From: Parafrigoribacterium_A sp035571875
GTDB lineage: Bacteria; Actinomycetota; Actinomycetes; Actinomycetales; Microbacteriaceae
Length of the DNA stretch: 64,000 bases
Reading direction: 5' to 3'
NCBI GenBank assembly: GCA_035571875.1
Contig: DATNBR010000090.1
Location: 1 to 64,000 of the forward strand
The notes below the pieces were generated by a model, which was not told the DNA's origin, made no database searches, and saw nothing but the letters and a program-made list of their open reading frames with translations. Position numbers and translations under genes: made by a program. Below, piece by piece: positions 43,542-51,725 of the stretch. Positions within the stretch are counted from its first letter, which is position 1. Each line of letters opens with the position of its first letter.

Positions 43542-43979
43542 ATGCCCATCAAGCTTGAGAATGTCGGAATCGCCGTTCGCGACCTCGAAGCGACGATCTC
43601 GTTCTTCACGGACCTCGGTCTGAGGGTGATCGGTCGCGACACGGTCAGCGGGGAATGGACCGACATCGCCGTCGGCCTCGACGGCAACCACGCGAGAATC
43701 GCGATGCTCGAGACACCCGACGGGCATGGTCGTCTCGAGCTCTTCGAGTACATCCATCCGGAGGCGATAGAGACGGCGCCCACCCTTCCGAATGAGATCG
43801 GCATGCACCGGGTCGCGTTCTCGGTCGACGACATCGACGAAGCGCTGCGAATCGCGGCGAAGCACGGCTGTTACCCGCTGCGCGGGGTGGCGAACTATCA
43901 GGACATCTACAAGCTCACCTACCTGCGCGGCCCGAGCGGCATCCTCGTCATGCTCGCCGAGGCGCTACAGGAGCACTGA
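43542..43979 (+). CDS. VOC family protein (glyoxalase/epimerase-like)
   Basis: 145 aa. Two beta-alpha-beta-beta-beta modules: IKLENVGIAVRDLEATISFFTDLGLRVIGRDTVSGEW and GMHRVAFSVDDIDEALRIAAKHG, with GRLELFEYIHP and SGILVMLAEAL metal-site strands. The start is at ATG 43542; the upstream GTG frame adds only seven residues. Divergent from mshC. Substrate unknown; a mycothiol-dependent glyoxalase is one option suggested by location only. Confidence 0.85.
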   Translation: MPIKLENVGIAVRDLEATISFFTDLGLRVIGRDTVSGEWTDIAVGLDGNHARIAMLETPDGHGRLELFEYIHPEAIETAPTLPNEIGMHRVAFSVDDIDEALRIAAKHGCYPLRGVANYQDIYKLTYLRGPSGILVMLAEALQEH

Positions 43980-43992
43980 CGGCGGGTTTCGC

Positions 43993-44850
43993 CTAATACG
44001 CCTGCAGCACTCCGGTGAGCAGCAGCACGGCGAGCACAACGCCCAGTACCAGGCGATAGATAACGAACGGCAGGAACGATCGCTTCGAGATGTAGCTCAT
44101 GAAGAAGGCGATGACCACAAGGCCGACGACGAACGCTACTGCGGTGGCGACGGCGGTCTCGACACCGTTGAAGACCTCCGGGGTACAGTGCGCGGCGGCC
44201 GAAACGCACGGCTCCTTGATGGACTTGTAGAGCTGGTAGAAGCCGCTGCCGAAGACGGCGGGGATCGCCAGGAGGAACGAGTAGCGCGCCGCGGCCTTGC
44301 GCTCGTAGCCCATGAAGAGGCCGGCGGTGATGGTGCCACCGGAACGGGACACTCCGGGGATCAGGGCGAGCGCCTGCGCGAAGCCGTACACGGTCGCGTG
44401 CGGGATCGTGAGTTCCTTGAGCCTGCGCTTCTTGGCCCCGACGTGGTCGGCGATCCAGAGAAGGATGCCGAAGATGATCATGGTCGCCGCGATCACCCAG
44501 AGGGACCGCAGCACGGTTTCGATCTGCGTCTGGAACAGCAGTCCGAGCACCACAATGGGGATGCTGCCGAAGATGATGAACCAGCCGAGCTTCGCGTTCG
44601 GGTCGTTGCGCGGCACCCGGCCGAAGAGTGACTTGAACCAGGTCGAGATGATGCGCACGATGTCATGCCAGAAGTAGACGACCACGGCCGCCTCGGTGCC
44701 GATCTGGATGATCGCCGTGAAGGCCGCGCCGGGGTCTGCTCCGGTGCCGAGCAGTTCGCCGACGATGCGGATGTGCGCGCTCGAGGAGATCGGCACGAAC
44801 TCGGTGAGTCCCTGGACGAGGCCGAGGATGATGGCGTTGATGAGGTCCAC
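43993..44850 (-). CDS. uppP: Undecaprenyl-diphosphatase
   Basis: 285 aa. Integral membrane phosphatase that recycles the cell-wall lipid carrier. Signature IILGLVQGLTEFVPISSSAHIRI at the N-terminus (catalytic Glu region) and LIPGVSRSGGTITAGLFMGYERKAAARYSFLLAIPAV in the middle (PGxSRSG). Eight or so hydrophobic helices. GTG start at 44850. The M20 peptidase gene lies 18 bp upstream on the same strand. Confidence 0.96.
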   Translation of the reverse strand: MDLINAIILGLVQGLTEFVPISSSAHIRIVGELLGTGADPGAAFTAIIQIGTEAAVVVYFWHDIVRIISTWFKSLFGRVPRNDPNAKLGWFIIFGSIPIVVLGLLFQTQIETVLRSLWVIAATMIIFGILLWIADHVGAKKRRLKELTIPHATVYGFAQALALIPGVSRSGGTITAGLFMGYERKAAARYSFLLAIPAVFGSGFYQLYKSIKEPCVSAAAHCTPEVFNGVETAVATAVAFVVGLVVIAFFMSYISKRSFLPFVIYRLVLGVVLAVLLLTGVLQAY

Positions 44851-44868
44851 GGCGGTCCGTTCTACGAG

Positions 44869-46197
44869 CTAGTAGGTGAGCAGCAACTCGGTGAGCACTT
44901 GCCTGCCAAAGACTAATGCGTCCAGAGGCACGCGCTCGTCAACGCCGTGGAACATCGCGGGAAAGTCCAGCTCCGGCGGCAGCTTGAGGGGGGCGAAGCC
45001 GTATCCCCGGATGCCGAGCTTGCTGAGCGCCTTGTTGTCCGTCCCTCCGCTGAGCAGGTACGGCAGTACGGGCGCGCCAGGGTCATGCGCGTTGAGCGTC
45101 GCGGTGATGGCGTCGACGAGCGGTCCGTCGAAGGAGGTCTCGAGTCCTATATCGCGGTGCATGGTGACGATCTCGATCTCGGGGCCGACCAACTCTGCTA
45201 GCTCGGCGAGCACGGCATCCTCTTCGCCAGGCAGGGTGCGGATGTCGATGAGGGCTTCCGCGGCGTCGGGGATGACATTGTGCTTATACCCGGCGTTGAG
45301 TCCGGTGGGATTGGTCGTGGTGCGCAGTGTGGCCTGGATGAAGCCAGCGGCGGTTCCCGTGGCAATGGCCAGCTCATCCGGCCCGACCTTCTGCGGGTCC
45401 ACTCCGAGGATGCGTGCGATTTCGCCGAGCAGTTCGGTGGTGGTGTCGGTGAGGCGGATGGGCCACTGCCTGCGCCCCACCTTGGCGACGGCCTCGGCGA
45501 GGCGGGTGACGGCGTTGTCGTGGATGAGGCGGGAGCCGTGGGCGGCCTGGCCGCGGGCGATGAGCTTCGCCCAGACGAGGGACTTCTCCCCCGTCTGCAG
45601 CAGATACGCGCGCTGGTCGTTGAAGGTGATCGAGTAACCGCCGACCTCGCTGATCGCCTCGGTCGCGCCGGCGAAGAGCTCGGGGTGGGTATCGACGAGG
45701 TAGTGGGAGCCGAGCACTCCCCCGGCCTCCTCGTCGGCGAAGAAGGCGATGACGAGATCCCGGGCGGGCTGGCGTCCTGAGCCCAGGATGTCCTGCAGCG
45801 CCGTGACCATCATGGCGTCCATGTTTTTCATGTCGACCGCGCCGCGACCCCACAGCATGCCGTCTTTCACGACACCCTCAAAGGGATCGACAGACCAGTT
45901 GTCGGGCTGGGCGGGCACGACGTCTGTGTGGCCGTGGACGACCAGTGCAGGCTTGCGTTCGCTGGTTGAGCCTGTCGAAACCCCCTCCACTCGCGCGATG
46001 ACGCTCGTGCGGCCGGGTTCCGAGTCGAAGAGCTGAGGCTTCAGACCCATTTTCGTGAGGTGCGCTGCCAGGTATTCTGCGGCATCCGTCTCGCCGTTCG
46101 ACTTGCCCTCGCCGTAGTTCGTTGTGTCGAAACGGATGAGATCGCGCGCGATCTGCGCGGGGGCGTCGAGTTCCGGATTTTCTGCGCTGGAGGACAT
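44869..46197 (-). CDS. M20 family peptidase/deacylase (DapE/ArgE-like)
   Basis: 442 aa from ATG 46197; ATG 46239 is also in frame. Zinc site: LVVHGHTDVVPAQP, LWGRGAVDMKN, VIAFFADEEAGGVLGS and VGGYSITFNDQRAY. It corresponds in position and size to the M. tuberculosis dapE2 gene near uppP. A dispersed repeat lies inside the coding region and encodes the insertion-like segment GVSTGSTSER between the strand RTSVIARVE and KPALVVHGH. Substrate unclear. Confidence 0.9.
   Translation of the reverse strand: MSSSAENPELDAPAQIARDLIRFDTTNYGEGKSNGETDAAEYLAAHLTKMGLKPQLFDSEPGRTSVIARVEGVSTGSTSERKPALVVHGHTDVVPAQPDNWSVDPFEGVVKDGMLWGRGAVDMKNMDAMMVTALQDILGSGRQPARDLVIAFFADEEAGGVLGSHYLVDTHPELFAGATEAISEVGGYSITFNDQRAYLLQTGEKSLVWAKLIARGQAAHGSRLIHDNAVTRLAEAVAKVGRRQWPIRLTDTTTELLGEIARILGVDPQKVGPDELAIATGTAAGFIQATLRTTTNPTGLNAGYKHNVIPDAAEALIDIRTLPGEEDAVLAELAELVGPEIEIVTMHRDIGLETSFDGPLVDAITATLNAHDPGAPVLPYLLSGGTDNKALSKLGIRGYGFAPLKLPPELDFPAMFHGVDERVPLDALVFGRQVLTELLLTY
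45963..45981 (+). repeat. Dispersed repeat copy 3, inside the M20 gene
   Basis: GGTTGAGCCTGTCGAAACC, an imperfect inverted repeat. Read on the minus strand it encodes VSTGST in the M20 protein, in frame. Confidence 0.7.
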
Positions 46198-46280
46198 TGC
46201 TCCACGGTACCGGTCGGTGCGCCCGGGCGCCTCGCTCATGCTATTCTCGTACGCGGTCGTCCTCTCCGGATGGCCACTGC

Positions 46281-46365
46281 GCGCGGATGGCGGAAATGGC
46301 AGACGCGCTAGCTTGAGGTGCTAGTGCCCGTATAGGGCGTGGGGGTTCAAGTCCCCCTTCGCGCA
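46281..46365 (+). tRNA. tRNA-Leu (anticodon GAG)
   Basis: 85 nt class II tRNA. Acceptor stem GCGCGGA/TTCGCGC (one G-U pair). Anticodon stem CTAGC/GCTAG around loop TTGAGGT gives GAG. A long variable arm (GCCCGTATAGGGC) follows, and the T-arm is GGGGG-TTCAAGT-CCCCC. Discriminator A at 46365. The CCA end is not encoded. Confidence 0.97.
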
Positions 46366-46390
46366 CTGATGTCCATACCTCCGGACATGG

Positions 46391-46429
46391 AGAACCGCTG
46401 GGCCCACGGGTCCAGCGGTTCTTTGTTTT
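46391..46429 (+). terminator. Terminator after tRNA-Leu
   Basis: 10-bp stem GAACCGCTGG/CCAGCGGTTC (46392-46401 with 46412-46421) and a T-rich tail (CTTTGTTTT). A smaller hairpin (TGTCC/GGACA) sits between it and the tRNA. It may also serve the convergent hydrolase gene. Confidence 0.8.
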
Positions 46430-46463
46430 CATGGGGGCGACAGAACGGCACGTGCGGCCGCGA

Positions 46464-47318
46464 TCAGGTGTTCGCGCCCGCGGTCGCCCTGTCGATCGCG
46501 TCGAAGATCACTCTGGCCGTGCGCGGGCGAATGAGGTGATCGCCGCCGATGATGCGATGCACGGTGACATTCGGATGCGCCTCCGCGAGTCGGATCCCGG
46601 CGGGCAGGATGAACGGGTCGGCGGTGCCGAACACGATGTCGATCGGCACATCCGTTGCGGCGATGTCGTCGATCGTCGACTGGACCTCGATGGCATGGGC
46701 GAGGGACTTCTCGAATGCGTTCCAGTTCTTGTCACTCAGATCGAGCACGTCTCGCAGTTGAGGCAGGCGTTCGAGTTCGCGCGCCCATTCGAGCGTGCGG
46801 CGCCGGTTCGTGCGCAGCGCGCGGTACATGCGCAGGCGAAGCGATTGAATGGCGCGATCGGTGCGTTTGGTGAGCAGTTCCGCAGCCGGATAGATTGGTG
46901 GGCTCACGAGGATAAGGCGCGCGATCGCGGGATGGCGAGTGGCGGCGTACCGCGCGGCGATGAGTGCTCCCATCGAGTGTCCGACGAGCACGACGGGGCC
47001 GCGGACGTGCAGGTGCTTGAGCGTACGCGTGAGCGCGCGCACGTGATCGTCGAGGCTGAAGTCGACCGCGGCATCCGCGGCTGACTGCCCGAAACCGAGG
47101 AGATCGATGGCGACGACCCTGTGTTCGGGCAGGAGGAGGGGAATCAGCGCGGCGAAGGTCGTGGACGAGGACGCGATCCCATGGAGGAGCACTACGGCGG
47201 GGCCGGTTCCCTCATCGATCGTGACGTGCAGCGGAGCGTTCCTGCGGCCGAACACGGACAGGATTCGATCAAGGGGCCTGGGCAGTGCGGATGCGCGCGG
47301 TCGGTCTACTGAGGCCAC
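46464..47318 (-). CDS. Alpha/beta hydrolase
   Basis: About 284 aa from GTG 47318. Alpha/beta fold: VVLLHGIASSSTTFAALIPLL (oxyanion loop), VVAIDLLGFGQS, the nucleophile elbow VGHSMGA (Ser115), late Asp in FGTADPFILP, and C-terminal His in IIGGDHLIRPR. The GTG has no good ribosome-binding site, so the start is uncertain; the frame runs open to 47618. Divergent from the USP gene across 286 bp. Confidence 0.85.
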   Translation of the reverse strand: MASVDRPRASALPRPLDRILSVFGRRNAPLHVTIDEGTGPAVVLLHGIASSSTTFAALIPLLLPEHRVVAIDLLGFGQSAADAAVDFSLDDHVRALTRTLKHLHVRGPVVLVGHSMGALIAARYAATRHPAIARLILVSPPIYPAAELLTKRTDRAIQSLRLRMYRALRTNRRRTLEWARELERLPQLRDVLDLSDKNWNAFEKSLAHAIEVQSTIDDIAATDVPIDIVFGTADPFILPAGIRLAEAHPNVTVHRIIGGDHLIRPRTARVIFDAIDRATAGANT

Positions 47319-47527
47319 GTTCAGGCTGCTGCCCGCCCGCCATCGCTGGCGGGGACACTCGAAGCGTTCGGGAAGGTCCACGCGACGTAGGTGGTCTCCG
47401 CTGTAGAGCCGCGCACACCCGTCTCCGAACCCACCGCACTCGCTCCTGTCCTCGGCATCAAGCATGAGCGGAAGCGTGCCGCCGGTCAAGCGAGGTGGAT
47501 GCGCTCTGACAGCGACACCCACGCGAC

Positions 47528-47543
47528 AGGGTCTTAAGGCTCT
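47528..47543. promoter_or_regulatory. DosR-like box A upstream of a universal stress protein
   Basis: AGGGTC-TTAA-GGCTCT, an imperfect palindrome 62 bp upstream of the USP start at 47605. It matches the pattern AGGGNC-N4-GKCNC shared with sites at 54081 and 58980. Within the otherwise gene-free 47319-47604 interval I see no other feature. Confidence 0.6.
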
Positions 47544-47604
47544 ACTGAGGTGAGCCTCGGCAGACCTAGCGTGATCATGCACGATTCCTGAGGAGAGGGC
47601 ACAC

Positions 47605-48453
47605 ATGTACACGCGCATCCTGGTAGCGGTCGATGGCTCACCATTTTCTGAGCAGGTGATCCCCTACGCGCGCGCCATTGCCGAGGCAACCGGCGCGAAG
47701 CTGACCCTTCTGCGGATCGCAGAGTCGGGCGCCACGGCCGAAGCGGAGGAATACCTTCGCGCGCTCGCCGCAGGGAGCGGCGCTGAGACCCGGGTGATTA
47801 CAGGGCGCGTCACCGCATCGGTGGACATCCTCGAAGAGGCGAACGCCGTGCCCGGCACGCTCGTGGTGGTCACCTCTCACGGGCGTGGTGGCGTTCTCGT
47901 CGCCGTGCTCGGCAGCGTCGCTCGCGAGATCGTGCAGGCCAGTCATAACCCGGTGCTCGTGTACCGTCCGGACGACGAGGCCGGTGAGCGCGCATCCGTG
48001 CGCATCGCGACGGTCCTCCTGCCGCTGGACGGGACCAGCCGTTCGGAGAGTGTGACGGCGCAGGCCGCCGAGTTGGCGCGCGCACTCGGGGCCACTCTGA
48101 CCGTCGTGCAGGTGCTTCCGAAGATCGACAAGATGGATCGCCGACTCGCTTCCTACGACGTGCTCGATAGTTCGTATGTCTCATCGCACGCGCACGATAT
48201 CGAACGCCAGTATGGCGTTGCCGTGAACTGGGAGGTGCTCCACGGCGACCCGGTCGACGCACTCGAGAGCTATATCGACGGCCGGGACGACGTGCTCGCC
48301 GTCATGGCGACGCGCCAGCAGAACGCGGTCAAGGCCGCGGTGCTCGGCAGCGTGACCTCCGGCATGGTGCACAAGGCGGGCATCCCGATCATCGTGCAGT
48401 CTCCCGCAGTGGTGCAGGGTGCGCCGGAGCGGCTCCGCGCCGCGCGCATCTAG
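47605..48453 (+). CDS. Universal stress protein, two UspA domains
   Basis: 282 aa, tandem UspA domains (about 1-125 and 133-270). The first has ILVAVDGSPFSEQVIPYARAIAE and the ATP-loop SHGRGGVLVAVLGSVARE; the second has VLLPLDGTSRSESV and ATRQQNAVKAAVLGSVTSGMV. GAGGAGAGG precedes the ATG. Tandem USPs are common members of the mycobacterial DosR regulon; the DosR-like box upstream fits that. Convergent with the Mg2+ ATPase gene. Confidence 0.93.
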   Translation: MYTRILVAVDGSPFSEQVIPYARAIAEATGAKLTLLRIAESGATAEAEEYLRALAAGSGAETRVITGRVTASVDILEEANAVPGTLVVVTSHGRGGVLVAVLGSVAREIVQASHNPVLVYRPDDEAGERASVRIATVLLPLDGTSRSESVTAQAAELARALGATLTVVQVLPKIDKMDRRLASYDVLDSSYVSSHAHDIERQYGVAVNWEVLHGDPVDALESYIDGRDDVLAVMATRQQNAVKAAVLGSVTSGMVHKAGIPIIVQSPAVVQGAPERLRAARI

Positions 48454-48480
48454 CGCGAGCCGAGCCACGAGCAAGCCGCG

Positions 48481-51093
48481 CTAGCGCGAACCAACCCGGG
48501 TCGGACTGCTGAAGCGCGCGGCCCTGCGGTTGAGATGGTGTGCGCTTCCCCGCTGTCTGGGCCGAGTAGGGCGCTCGGCCAGGCGTGAGAAGAACCACTT
48601 CTTCGCCACCTCCACGAGGACGAGATACACGAGCGCCAACGCCAGCAGCGTGAGGAAGAACGGCGCGGGCAGCGGGTCGAACCCCAGCACTGTCGCGAGC
48701 GGAGACAGCGGAAGGTAGATGCCGGCGGCCACGACTCCGAGCGACGCCCAGAACAGACCGGCCGACGGCCTGCTGCGCAGGAACGGAACCTTACGCGTTC
48801 TGATGGCGAAGATGATCAGCGTCTGAGTGGCGATCGACTCGACGAACCATCCGGCGCGAAACTCCCCGGGCGCGGCCTGGAAGACGTAGATCATGAGTGC
48901 AAAGGTTGCGAAATCGAAGAGCGAACTGATCGGGCCGAAGAGCAGCATGAAGCGGCGGATGAAGGCGATGTCCCAGTGAGACGGGGCAAGTATCTGCTCT
49001 TCATCCACCCGGTCGCCCGGTATCGCCAGTTGCCCAGTGTCGTAGAGCAGATTGTTGAGCAGGATCTGGCCCGGCAGCATCGGCAGAAAGCTGAGAACCA
49101 CGGATGCCGCCGCGGCACTGAACATGTTGCCGAAATTACTCGAGGTGCCCATGAGCACATATTTCATGGTGTTGGCGAAGATGCGGCGGCCCTCGACCAC
49201 ACCGTCGGCGAGGACCCCGAGGTCCTTGTCCATCAGCACGATGTCTGCTGCGTCTTTTGCCACATCCGTCGCGCTTTCGACAGAGATGCCGAGATCGGCC
49301 TTGTGCAGCGCCAGCGCGTCGTTGACGCCGTCTCCGAGAAAGCCGACGGCGTGTCCGCTCGTGCGCAGGGCTGAGATCAGCCTGCCCTTCTGCTCCGGTG
49401 ACACCCGGGCGAAGATGCTTGCCTCGCGTGCCGCTTCGCGCAACTCGTCATCCGAGAGGGCATCGATCTGTGTCCCCGTGAGGGTCTGGCCGCTCGTGAC
49501 ACCCAGATCGGAGCACACTTTTTCGGCCACTCTGGCGTTGTCTCCCGTCGCAATCTTGACGGCGATGCCGAGAGCCGCGAGACGATCGAGAGACTGTTTG
49601 GCGTCGTCTTTGGGGCGATCGAGAAACACCAGGAAGCCGGCGAGAGTGAGGTCGCGCTCGTCGGCGACGGTGAGCGTCGACTCATCGGGTGTGGCGCGCG
49701 TCGCGACGGCTACGACGCGGCCTCCCGCGTCGAACTGAGCGTCGAGAAGCTGCTGGGCCGACCCGGGAATCGCTGTGCACAGCCGCAGCACATCCTCCGG
49801 CGCGCCCTTGGTGACGAGCATCGGTGCTGCTCCGTCGGTGCTGACGAGCGTCGTCGTCATCCGCCGCTGGTGGTCGAACGGGATGAGGCCCAGGCGCTCA
49901 TAGCGCTCGGCTCGGAATTCGCTCGCGATCGGCGAGTCCCACAGCGCCGCGTCGAGCGCGTTCTGCCCCACGGCCGTCGCGTGCGCTCCCAAGTCGACTT
50001 CGGTGGCCAGGAGACCGAGCGTGACCAGCGCGTCTGCGGTGAGCGCCGCGTCGACGGGCACGCTCTCCGAAAAACTGATGGTGCCGGCCGTGAGCGTGCC
50101 GGTCTTGTCGGTGACCAGCACATCCATGTCACCGAGGTCTTCGATGCAGACGAGTCGCTTCACGAGCACCCGGCGCCTGGCGAGCTGTCTCGTTCCCGCC
50201 GCAAGGCAGGTGCTGACGACGGCGGGGAGTAACTGCGGGGTGATGCCCACGGCGATCGCGAGGGAGAACAGGAAGGCATCCAGCGGCGGGCGGTGGAGCA
50301 GCAGGTTCGCCACGAAGATCACCGTGGTGAGTGCGATAGCGATTTCCAGGAGCAGGAAGGAGAACCGCTTGAGCCCGTTCTGGAACTCGGTCTCGGGCTG
50401 CCGCTCCCCCAACCCCAGCGCGATCTTGCCGAATTCGGCCTGACTTCCGGTCGCGACGACCACCCCGACCCCTGCGCCGCTCTGCACGATGGTGCCCATG
50501 AACGCGCACGACGCCGTCTCTGCCAGCGACGCGTCTGGACGCACCGCCGCGGCGTCTTTCTCCGCGGGCATGGATTCACCGGTGAGGATGCTCTCGTCGC
50601 AGAGGAGATTGTTGCAATTCAGCAGGCGGATGTCGGCGGGAACAACCGAGCCGAGGGCGAGGTGCACGATGTCGCCTGGCACCAGCTCGAGCACATCGAT
50701 CTCCACGAGCGCGTCGTCCCTCACGACGACCACGCGATGGCTGACTCGAGAGTGCAGCGCCTCTGACGCCCGCTCCGCCCGGTATTCATTGATGAAACCC
50801 AGTGCGATGCTGACCACGAGGATGACGGCGATCACGATGGAATTCGCCTCGTCGCCGAGAAAGAGAGATGCGACGGCCGTGACGATCAACAGGGCGAGGA
50901 TCGGACTCTTGAGTTGTCGTGCCAGAACGGACCACGCACTTGCCCTGTGCGTTCGCAGCGCGTTCGGCCCGGTACTCGCGAGGCGATGGGCGGCCTCGAC
51001 GGCGCTCAAGCCGGACCGACTCGACTCGAGGCTGGTCAAGACCTCCCCTGGCGAATGCTGTGCGGCAACGGAGATCGCGCTGGCAGCGGTCAT
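48481..51093 (-). CDS. mgtA: Magnesium-translocating P-type ATPase (MgtA-like, P3B)
   Basis: 870 aa. P-type ATPase: TGES at about 171-174, phosphorylation loop DKTGTLT (Asp329), GDGVNDALAL hinge. The membrane motif AVGITPQLLPAVVS and the C-terminal region GTSSNFGNMFSAAAASVVLSFLPMLPGQILLNNLLYDTGQL are those of MgtA/MgtB rather than Ca2+ or heavy-metal pumps. The start overlaps the devR stop by 4 bp (ATGA), so it belongs to the devS-devR operon. The link between Mg2+ import and the two-component system is unusual. Confidence 0.9.
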   Translation of the reverse strand: MTAASAISVAAQHSPGEVLTSLESSRSGLSAVEAAHRLASTGPNALRTHRASAWSVLARQLKSPILALLIVTAVASLFLGDEANSIVIAVILVVSIALGFINEYRAERASEALHSRVSHRVVVVRDDALVEIDVLELVPGDIVHLALGSVVPADIRLLNCNNLLCDESILTGESMPAEKDAAAVRPDASLAETASCAFMGTIVQSGAGVGVVVATGSQAEFGKIALGLGERQPETEFQNGLKRFSFLLLEIAIALTTVIFVANLLLHRPPLDAFLFSLAIAVGITPQLLPAVVSTCLAAGTRQLARRRVLVKRLVCIEDLGDMDVLVTDKTGTLTAGTISFSESVPVDAALTADALVTLGLLATEVDLGAHATAVGQNALDAALWDSPIASEFRAERYERLGLIPFDHQRRMTTTLVSTDGAAPMLVTKGAPEDVLRLCTAIPGSAQQLLDAQFDAGGRVVAVATRATPDESTLTVADERDLTLAGFLVFLDRPKDDAKQSLDRLAALGIAVKIATGDNARVAEKVCSDLGVTSGQTLTGTQIDALSDDELREAAREASIFARVSPEQKGRLISALRTSGHAVGFLGDGVNDALALHKADLGISVESATDVAKDAADIVLMDKDLGVLADGVVEGRRIFANTMKYVLMGTSSNFGNMFSAAAASVVLSFLPMLPGQILLNNLLYDTGQLAIPGDRVDEEQILAPSHWDIAFIRRFMLLFGPISSLFDFATFALMIYVFQAAPGEFRAGWFVESIATQTLIIFAIRTRKVPFLRSRPSAGLFWASLGVVAAGIYLPLSPLATVLGFDPLPAPFFLTLLALALVYLVLVEVAKKWFFSRLAERPTRPRQRGSAHHLNRRAARFSSPTRVGSR

Positions 51094-51725
51094 CCGAGGG
51101 GGCTTCTCGACTCCATGCGGAGCACGGCCGCCTGGGTGCGGCGCTGAAGTCCCAGCTTGCTCAGCAGGCTCGAAACGTAGTTCTTCACTGTCTTCTCAGC
51201 CAGGGCCATGCGCTCGCCGATCTCGCGATTCGTGAGTCCTTCGGCGATGAGCGTGAGCACCTCGTTCTCCCTCGCGCTCAGCGCCTCCAGGCGACGGTCT
51301 CCCGCGTGGTCGGTGCGGATCCGTTCGACGACCCGCTGGCTCAGCGACGTGCCGAGCAGCGAGCGTCCCGCGGCCACCGTGCGCATGTTTTCGATCAGGC
51401 GGTTTGCGCGCACCTCCTTGAGCACATAGCCGGATGCGCCGGCCAGGACGGCGGCATTGATCGCCTCGTCATCGTCATACGCGGTGAGGATGATGCAGCG
51501 GATGCCCGGGTCTGCGGAGCGCACGTCGCGGCAGACGTCGATGCCGTCGCCATCGGGCAACCGCATGTCCATGAGGACGACGTCCGGGCGGGTGGCGGTG
51601 ATGCGCGCCCTCGCCTGAGCGGCGGTGCCGGCTTCGCCGACGACCTCCATGTCTGGCTCTGCGCTGCACAGGTCGATGACCCCGCGCCTGACGATCTCCT
51701 GATCATCGACGACAAACACTCTCAC
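51090..51725 (-). CDS. devR: DevR/DosR-like response regulator (NarL family)
   Basis: 211 aa from GTG 51725, with GGGGGAG upstream and a 4-bp overlap (GTGA) with the devS stop. Receiver domain with phosphoacceptor Asp53 (VLMDMRLPDGDG) and a LuxR-type helix-turn-helix. The C-terminal helix LAEKTVKNYVSSLLSKLGLQRRTQAAV closely matches M. tuberculosis DevR, including the Lys/Asn residues of the recognition helix. It should therefore bind DosR-type boxes. Such boxes occur in the same island. Confidence 0.93.
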   Translation of the reverse strand: MRVFVVDDQEIVRRGVIDLCSAEPDMEVVGEAGTAAQARARITATRPDVVLMDMRLPDGDGIDVCRDVRSADPGIRCIILTAYDDDEAINAAVLAGASGYVLKEVRANRLIENMRTVAAGRSLLGTSLSQRVVERIRTDHAGDRRLEALSARENEVLTLIAEGLTNREIGERMALAEKTVKNYVSSLLSKLGLQRRTQAAVLRMESRSPLG

